Assembly (NCBI GenBank): GCA_036160955.1
Contig: JAYYDJ010000058.1
Coordinates: 1-10,158 of the forward strand
Reading direction: 5' to 3'
Source of the DNA: GCA-2699365 sp036160955
Lineage (GTDB): Bacteria > Verrucomicrobiota > Verrucomicrobiia > Opitutales > Coraliomargaritaceae
Length of the DNA stretch: 10,158 nucleotides
A model generated the notes under the pieces. The model did no database searches. It worked only from the letters and a program-made list of their open reading frames with translations, and had not been told where the DNA came from. This document shows, piece by piece, positions 1-5,680 of the stretch; the stretch's first letter is position 1; every line of letters begins with the position of its first letter. The translations under genes were made by a program, and so were the position numbers.

Positions 1-741
1 TCTGTTTTCTTTATGCAAGGGAACTAAATCAGCAATTGTACCTATAGCGACCAAATCTAAATAATCCTTTAGTTGTATATTATCTACGCGAGGGTCATTA
101 GCTGCGCGCCTACTTTTAAGAATCCCATGCAGCAGTTTAAACACTAGTCCAGCTGTACATAGTTCACGCCAAGGAGCAGAAGCTGCATCATTTACATGGG
201 GATTTATGAATACACAATTATTAGGAGGTTGCGTCTTTGACTGGTGATGATCGACAATAATTACATCCACCTCCTGCTCTCGCAAATAGTGAATAGCTTC
301 ATGGGCATTTGTACCACAATCTAGAGCAATAAAAAGCTTAGGAATATTGCCAGCAAAGACTCGATCTATAGCTTGTTTACTAAGACCGTAGCCTTCCTCT
401 AAGCGAAGCGGTACACAATACCTGGGTTCTAATTCCAATTTTCGGAGAAGACTAACTAGCTGGACAGTACTTGTAACGCCATCTACATCATAATCACCGA
501 ACACCACTACTGACTCTTTTGCCTCAACTGCTTGCTCAATTCGAGTAACAGCAGCGCGTAAATTAGTCACAGCAAATGGGTCGTCTAAATTAGCTAGACG
601 CGGCCGTAAAAACGAATCGGCACTCACAGCATCTTTAATTCCAGCATGCACCAATAAACGCCCCAGTACTTCAGGCACCTCCAGCGAATCACTCAGCTGA
701 TGAACAAGTGATTCATTGGTAGCGGTTATTGTCCAGAGCAT
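1..741 (-). CDS. recJ: Single-stranded-DNA-specific exonuclease RecJ, N-terminal part (3' end beyond window)
   Basis: RecJ is a cytoplasmic 5'-3' exonuclease acting on single-stranded DNA in recombinational and mismatch repair. The 247 visible residues carry the DHH-family core in order: FGDYDVDG (81-88), the LDCGT motif (140-144), VDHH (163-166), the NPH motif (180-182) and GTIADLVPL (234-242). The Asp and His residues of these motifs bind the catalytic metals. Family members are usually about 570 residues, so less than half is present and the DHHA1 and OB-fold parts lie off the left edge. The ATG at 741 is the only reasonable start; it lies 5 bases after the secDF stop and has no Shine-Dalgarno sequence, which suggests translational coupling. 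Identity is secure from the motifs; nothing looks damaged in the visible part. Confidence 0.95.
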   Translation of the reverse strand, partial: MLWTITATNESLVHQLSDSLEVPEVLGRLLVHAGIKDAVSADSFLRPRLANLDDPFAVTNLRAAVTRIEQAVEAKESVVVFGDYDVDGVTSTVQLVSLLRKLELEPRYCVPLRLEEGYGLSKQAIDRVFAGNIPKLFIALDCGTNAHEAIHYLREQEVDVIIVDHHQSKTQPPNNCVFINPHVNDAASAPWRELCTAGLVFKLLHGILKSRRAANDPRVDNIQLKDYLDLVAIGTIADLVPLHKENR

Positions 742-746
742 TTAGT

Positions 747-3311
747 CTATTTATTTTTCAAAGCGCTAGCGTCACCCTTGACGCCTTCCCACTCATACTT
801 CTTAGGAGTTAACTTACCTTCATCGACATGTTTACGATTTCCTTTGTGCCACCAGTAAAATACTGGGCTAGCAATAAAGATTGAAGAAAAAGTTCCCGTT
901 AAAATGCCAATAATAAACACGAAGGAGAAATCAGTAATTACACCTGAACCGAAAATATATAAGGAACAAGCTGCCAGCAAAGTCGTAATACTAGTCAATA
1001 GGGAACGAGAGAAGACACGGTTAATCGCAAGATTAATAATCGAACGTAAGCCAGCGCCAGGGTTGAGTTCAAGCTCCTCACGAATACGATCAAACACCAC
1101 AATAGTATCATTAATTGAATACCCCACAATCATTAGGATTGCAGCCAGCATAGGCGCGGTAAATTGACCGCTAACAAAAACATCTAGTGCACCACAGATA
1201 ACGAACACGCCTACTGTCATAAATACATCGTGTATTGTCGCAACGACTGCACCGACTCCATAGCCAACTTCAAAGCGTAAAGCTACGTAGAGCAAAATAC
1301 CACCAAGCGCTGCCAAAACCGACCAGAGGGCATTCCACTGTATATTACTGGAGACTGAAGCGCCAATTTGGGTGACAGCAATCTCATCGAGTCCTGCATC
1401 AGGGAAAACTTGCTGCAAGCCAGCGAGCACTTCCCTGCTTTGATCAAAACGTGTTTGTAATTTTAATACCTCACGATTCTCGCCTATAAGTGTCTGATAA
1501 ACTGGATTCACTTCACCTAAACCAAACTCTGTTGCCGCCGCCCCCAATTCTCCTGCATCTAACTTTTGCTCAAAAGCTACCGTCATTTCATCGCCCCCGG
1601 TGAAGTCGATTCCCATAATGTTGTCATGGTAAATGAATATACTAACCACTCCAGCCACCACCAGCGACCATGAAGCGAGAAAGGCTGGTTTGCGGTGCTT
1701 AAAGAAATCAATCTTCATTTCACCTAGTAGGCTCAGGCCTAAGACCTGCTTTAAACCAGCACGGTGCACGATAAAATCGACCATGAAACGAGTCACTACC
1801 AGCGCACAAAAAATCGATGCGCAGATACCAATTGCGAGGGTGTAACCAAATCCTTTAACTGGACCTGTACCTAACCAAATAAGAATACAAGCAGTAATAA
1901 GGGTTGTCACATTAGCATCGACAATTGTAGAAGTAACTTTCTGAAAAGCGTTCGCTGCTGCAGTCTGCAAAGATTTTCCGAGCTTTAGTTCTTCACGTAA
2001 CCGTTCAAATATAAGAATATTGGCATCCACACCCATTCCCAGAGTAAGCACTAAAGCCGCAACGCCAGGGAGCGTTAAAGTAGCACCCAAGCTAGCTAAA
2101 ACTCCTAAAACAATAATGATGTTTACTATTGCAGAGGTCACCGCTACGAAACCGCCAATAAAGTAATATAAAATCATAAATGAAACCACAAAGATTGCTC
2201 CCCACTTAACCGCGTTTAGCGAGCTATTACGAGCCCCCGCTGCCATAGAGGGTCCTACTTCATACATCTCATCAACCGTTAATTCAACTGCCAGTGGATT
2301 GTTTAAAACATTAGCCAAATCAAATGCCTCACGCTGCGAATAACTGCCAGTAATTTGAGCATTCTTAGATAACACGCCTTGCACAGTTGGCGCGGAATAA
2401 AGTTTACCATCCAGTACAATCGCTAATGGTTGACCCAGTAACTTCTCGGTAACTGCCCGGAAAATCTTAGCGCCATCTGAGGTCATAACTAAATTGACCT
2501 GAAATCCACCGGTTGGAGTCTGGGAGGCAAATGCATCCTCAACGATTTCACCAGTCGCTTCAGGTATGCGCTTAACAAACATGCGACGCTCATAGACTTC
2601 CCCATTATTTCGATCTTCAATCTCTTCAGCAAGCACTTCGTATCCAACTGGATACTTGTTAGTTGGCGTCGTATCAGGCTCTAGTGATGTATGCACTGTG
2701 CGAAATTCCAACCGTGCTGGTTTTTTAATAATGTCTATAATCTCAGGATTCTCTTTTGTTGATGCTCCCGGCATCTGTATCTCTATAGCATTTTCACCAC
2801 GCGGACGAATAATAGGCTCTGCGACACCCGAACCATCTAAGCGCTCAGCCATAATTGATATAGCATCTTCTAATTGCTCCGCTTGTTCGTAAGAACTTAA
2901 ATCTGACTGCGCCGATGTATCCATCTTCATCGTTACGCCTACACCTCCTTTAAGATCGAGCCCTAACCTTAATTGGCTCTGCGCCTGACTGAGCATATAT
3001 TTTAGAAGTATATTATTACGCTTATTGCGATTTGCTATATCCTTTACCTGTATTTGAGGAAAAAATACGGCATAATCAATTGATTCTTGAACTCCAAGGT
3101 CGCGCAGAGCAGTGAACAATGTTTTAGATTCTTTACTTGTAACAAGCGTCTGAGCTCGAGCCAGTAACTCTTCAAAGGCATCAACTTGAGAAGTGGCTTG
3201 TCCGCTGATATACTGCTCAAAAGGACGATCCTTAATTGGCGTGATGCTTATAATACACCACCATATAATTAGTGCTGTAAGTACAAACTTCCAAAGAATA
3301 TTGCCGGACAT
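747..3311 (-). CDS. secDF: Fused protein-export membrane protein SecDF
   Basis: SecD and SecF are joined in one 854-residue inner-membrane protein that uses the proton gradient to pull substrates through SecYEG and release them on the outer side. The SecD half has an N-terminal membrane segment (about 7-24), the RLGLDLKGG motif (115-123, Asp119), a large periplasmic domain to about 360, then five membrane segments to about 515 containing GMGVDANILIFER (Asp429). The SecF half starts near 530, with a membrane segment at about 543-560, the GIDFTGG motif (567-573), a short periplasmic domain and membrane segments holding VGYSINDTIVVFDR (Asp735). Both halves keep their conserved charged residues, so it should be active. 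Many bacteria have separate secD and secF; fused forms are known in Bacillus, Bacteroidota and PVC bacteria. It lies 47 bases after yajC and 5 before recJ. No Shine-Dalgarno sequence precedes the ATG. Confidence 0.97.
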   Translation of the reverse strand: MSGNILWKFVLTALIIWWCIISITPIKDRPFEQYISGQATSQVDAFEELLARAQTLVTSKESKTLFTALRDLGVQESIDYAVFFPQIQVKDIANRNKRNNILLKYMLSQAQSQLRLGLDLKGGVGVTMKMDTSAQSDLSSYEQAEQLEDAISIMAERLDGSGVAEPIIRPRGENAIEIQMPGASTKENPEIIDIIKKPARLEFRTVHTSLEPDTTPTNKYPVGYEVLAEEIEDRNNGEVYERRMFVKRIPEATGEIVEDAFASQTPTGGFQVNLVMTSDGAKIFRAVTEKLLGQPLAIVLDGKLYSAPTVQGVLSKNAQITGSYSQREAFDLANVLNNPLAVELTVDEMYEVGPSMAAGARNSSLNAVKWGAIFVVSFMILYYFIGGFVAVTSAIVNIIIVLGVLASLGATLTLPGVAALVLTLGMGVDANILIFERLREELKLGKSLQTAAANAFQKVTSTIVDANVTTLITACILIWLGTGPVKGFGYTLAIGICASIFCALVVTRFMVDFIVHRAGLKQVLGLSLLGEMKIDFFKHRKPAFLASWSLVVAGVVSIFIYHDNIMGIDFTGGDEMTVAFEQKLDAGELGAAATEFGLGEVNPVYQTLIGENREVLKLQTRFDQSREVLAGLQQVFPDAGLDEIAVTQIGASVSSNIQWNALWSVLAALGGILLYVALRFEVGYGVGAVVATIHDVFMTVGVFVICGALDVFVSGQFTAPMLAAILMIVGYSINDTIVVFDRIREELELNPGAGLRSIINLAINRVFSRSLLTSITTLLAACSLYIFGSGVITDFSFVFIIGILTGTFSSIFIASPVFYWWHKGNRKHVDEGKLTPKKYEWEGVKGDASALKNK

Positions 3312-3358
3312 AATTGGGTATCTAAATGGGTGAATACTATCGACGCAGCAGTAACTTC

Positions 3359-3676
3359 CTAAATGTCAATTTTGTTACCTATCGATTGCTTGGTTAATTC
3401 AATTTTCACGTTATCTGCGATGCGGACAACAAAACGATCGTCCTTTACATTAGTAATGGATCCGTAAATACCACCGCTTGTGATTATAGCGTCACCTGTT
3501 TTCAATTCCGTAATCATTTTATCATGCGCTTTTTGTTTCTTTCGCTGCGGGGCAATGATTAAAAACCACATTCCGACAAAAAGTAGTATAATCGGAAGAA
3601 ACTGACTCAAACCGCCGCCAGATGGCGCCGCGGCTTGTGCAATAGGAAGAGAAATGATGAGCTCAATTGGTGACAT
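3359..3676 (-). CDS. yajC: Preprotein translocase accessory subunit YajC
   Basis: YajC is a small single-pass membrane protein that associates with SecDF in the Sec holotranslocon. The 105-residue product has a membrane segment at about 25-43 followed by the family signature of APQRKKQKAH (42-51) and the cytosolic GDAIITSGGIYGSI stretch (61-74), an SH3-like beta fold. Length fits the family (about 85-120). I chose the ATG at 3676; an upstream in-frame TTG at 3733 would add 19 residues rich in Cys, Phe and Tyr with no family match. The Ala-rich stretch at 12-18 before the membrane segment is usual for YajC homologues of this kind. It sits between menA and secDF on the same strand, as expected of a sec gene cluster. 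Confidence 0.95.
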   Translation of the reverse strand: MSPIELIISLPIAQAAAPSGGGLSQFLPIILLFVGMWFLIIAPQRKKQKAHDKMITELKTGDAIITSGGIYGSITNVKDDRFVVRIADNVKIELTKQSIGNKIDI

Positions 3677-3742
3677 GATTCGTATAGTGTTGAAAAAACC
3701 GCAAAAACAAAGGTAGTCGTAGCAAAATAGCAAGATCCTATT

Positions 3743-4621
3743 CTATCCAAGAACTAGTCCTGCTGACACAAATATACCATAGCTAGCAACGATCCATCCA
3801 GTAACCTTAAGAATATTTAGAAAATCTACTGCGGTTCTTGCAGCAACTAAACTCTTTACCTGAAAAATTGCTGCTACCGCTGGAATCAAGGCAAACAGTA
3901 ATGTGTAATTATACCCCTGCACTACTAACAAGCAGGGCGTTAAGCAGGCAGACAAGCCTGCAAAACGGTAAACTCTTAAAGCGAAAACGCGACCAAACCG
4001 TACCACTAAGGTGCGCTTCTGGGTGCTTTGGTCTTCTTCCATGTCACGGTAGTTATTGACGATTAAGAGGTTATTTATTAATAAGCCAATCGTCAGACCT
4101 AACAATAAGACCTCTAAAGTAATACTCCCTGTCTGAACATAATAGGTACAACCAACCGCAATAAAGCCAAAAAAGAAGACTACAAAAATATCACCTAATC
4201 CATTATAAGCTAGAGGGTACGGTCCGCCAGTGTAAAGCCATGCACTCAGCACGCTTGCTATTCCAACAACTAATAACCACCATCCACCGTAAGGGATTAG
4301 AGCTAGGCCACACGCAAAGGCTACAACCAATACCGTTATTGCATAAAACCGCATTTGGCTTGGCCTAATTAAACCTGTAGCTACTGCACGCTGAGGACCC
4401 AGGCGAGCGGCAGTGTCAGCTCCCCTTGCTGCATCTAAATAATCGTTAGCAAAATTAGTTCCGATTTGAACGAGTACAGCAAATATTAAGCAGATTAAAG
4501 CAGGCTGCCAAGCAAACTGCTCAGCAGCATGAGCTAAACTTGAACCAAGTAAAACAGGAGTCACAGCTGCAGGTAAAGTCTTGGGCCGGGTTGCTTCAAT
4601 CCATGTGGTAATTTTTGACAT
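3743..4621 (-). CDS. menA: 1,4-dihydroxy-2-naphthoate polyprenyltransferase MenA
   Basis: MenA is a UbiA-family inner-membrane enzyme that attaches a polyprenyl chain to 1,4-dihydroxy-2-naphthoate with loss of CO2, giving demethylmenaquinone. The 292-residue protein opens with the MenA-type WIEATRPKTLPAAVTPVLLG (7-26). It has both Asp-rich metal-diphosphate sites, NFANDYLDAARGAD (56-69) and NNYRDMEEDQSTQKRTL (189-205), and the stretch YPLAYNGLGDIFVVFFFG (135-152), which favours MenA over UbiA or heme O synthase. About eight or nine hydrophobic segments fit the family. The start ATG at 4621 has the only faint purine-rich leader in the window (GAGGGA, about 11 bases upstream). It is first of a same-strand run leading into yajC and secDF, with a 66-base gap. 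It implies menaquinone-based respiration; other men genes are not in the window. Confidence 0.93.
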   Translation of the reverse strand: MSKITTWIEATRPKTLPAAVTPVLLGSSLAHAAEQFAWQPALICLIFAVLVQIGTNFANDYLDAARGADTAARLGPQRAVATGLIRPSQMRFYAITVLVVAFACGLALIPYGGWWLLVVGIASVLSAWLYTGGPYPLAYNGLGDIFVVFFFGFIAVGCTYYVQTGSITLEVLLLGLTIGLLINNLLIVNNYRDMEEDQSTQKRTLVVRFGRVFALRVYRFAGLSACLTPCLLVVQGYNYTLLFALIPAVAAIFQVKSLVAARTAVDFLNILKVTGWIVASYGIFVSAGLVLG

Positions 4622-4756
4622 GTTCTAACTGATCCCTCAGCAAATACTTATGGTCAAGCTTGTTAAAGAGTCATAGACTGTATTACTTCTTATGAATCAT
4701 ACAGAAATAAGATTGTAGATTGCCATCCTATCAATAACTACCTAAGAAATTAACTG
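4622..4756. promoter_or_regulatory. Divergent intergenic region between menA and the nucleotidyltransferase gene
   Basis: These 135 AT-rich bases must hold the promoters of both outward-facing genes. I find no convincing -35/-10 pair: a TTGTTA at 4660-4665 is followed by TATTAC at 4681-4686 with a short 15-base spacer on the plus strand. A perfect 6-bp inverted repeat, TCTTAT (4688-4693) and ATAAGA (4707-4712), separated by 13 bases, could be an operator but is short enough to occur by chance in DNA this AT-rich. Confidence 0.4.
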
Positions 4757-5662
4757 ATGCATCCAACTCTCCTGATCCTTGCCGCCGGCATGGGAAACCG
4801 CTACGGCAGCTTGAAACAACTTGACGCTATGGGACCAAATGGCGAAACAGTACTAGATTACTCTGTCTATGATGCCATCAGAGCGGGATTTAGTAAGGTA
4901 GTCTTTGTTATTCGCAAAGACTTTGCATCCATATTTCAGGCGACCATTGGAAACAAGTTTGAAGAACATATTGAAGTAGATTATGCATTTCAGGAGCTAA
5001 GTGACATACCTGTTGGTTTCTCAATGCCAAAAAATAGAAAAACTCCCTGGGGCACTGCGCACGCAGTGCGAGCCGCACGCAAATTAATTCACACACCATT
5101 TGCTGTGATTAATGCAGATGATTTCTATGGGCGTGATGCATTTATTAAAATCGCTGAATACTTTAATCAATCGCAAGACGCCCCGGAATTACGCACCTGT
5201 ATGATCGGGTACCAATTAGCCAACACTTTATCACATTATGGCAGTGTTAATCGTGGTTTGTGCAAGATCTACAATGGTATTTTACAAACAGTAGAAGAAC
5301 ACACAGACATTGCAGCTGATGCCTCATCAACGATCTTTGGCTCTAATCTAAAAAAAGTTCCAATCGCAATCGAACCAGATGTTACCGTATCCATGAACTT
5401 TTGGGGATTCACTCCAGCAATTTTTGCCAGCATCGAAGCCCTATTCTGCGAATTTTTAGAGCACCAAATCCAGACGTCACAAGCGGAATGCTTTATTCCA
5501 AGTATTGTAGACAGCCTAATTCGTAGCGGACAAACAGAATGCGCTGTGATAAAAACCTCTGGCACCTGGTTTGGCGTCACCTATCCGAAAGATAAGCCAT
5601 TAGTACAAGCTAGTATCGAACAACTAGTAGCTACTGGCGAATACCCATCGCCGCTCGCTTAA
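4757..5662 (+). CDS. Nucleotidyltransferase family protein (NDP-sugar pyrophosphorylase-like), substrate unknown
   Basis: The 301-residue product has a GT-A fold nucleotidyltransferase N-terminus: ILAAGMGNRYGSLKQLD (7-23) is the nucleotide-binding loop, with a variant of the usual GxGTRxxPxxK. PWGTAHAVRAAR (97-108) matches the base/sugar contact region, and NADDFYG (119-125) contains the metal-binding Asp pair. WFGVTYPKDK (271-280) near the C-terminus fits the second catalytic segment. The GNRYGSLKQLD form with PNGETVLDYSVYDAIRAGF is typical of a widespread but uncharacterised subgroup related to glucose-1-phosphate thymidylyl- and uridylyltransferases, so an NDP-sugar synthesis role is likely while base and sugar are unknown. 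It is cytosolic, with no signal peptide. It stands alone: divergent from menA and convergent with gcvP, 18 bases apart. The ATG has no Shine-Dalgarno sequence, but the loop begins right after it, which fixes the start. Confidence 0.85.
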   Translation: MHPTLLILAAGMGNRYGSLKQLDAMGPNGETVLDYSVYDAIRAGFSKVVFVIRKDFASIFQATIGNKFEEHIEVDYAFQELSDIPVGFSMPKNRKTPWGTAHAVRAARKLIHTPFAVINADDFYGRDAFIKIAEYFNQSQDAPELRTCMIGYQLANTLSHYGSVNRGLCKIYNGILQTVEEHTDIAADASSTIFGSNLKKVPIAIEPDVTVSMNFWGFTPAIFASIEALFCEFLEHQIQTSQAECFIPSIVDSLIRSGQTECAVIKTSGTWFGVTYPKDKPLVQASIEQLVATGEYPSPLA

Positions 5663-5680
5663 AACTTCAGCTGGACTATT

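Noticed and set aside
2928..2948. Shine-Dalgarno-like GGAGGT followed by an in-frame ATG inside secDF
   Set aside because: The GGAGGT simply encodes the Gly pair of RLGLDLKGG, and the 12-base distance to the ATG is long; an internal start would remove the first membrane segment.
3359..3733. Longer 124-residue YajC starting at a TTG at 3733
   Set aside because: The extra 19 residues are Cys/Phe/Tyr-rich with no family resemblance, while the ATG at 3676 gives a normal-length YajC.
5663..5680. Intrinsic terminator between the nucleotidyltransferase gene and gcvP
   Set aside because: The 18-base gap has no stable GC-rich stem and no adjoining T-run in either direction.
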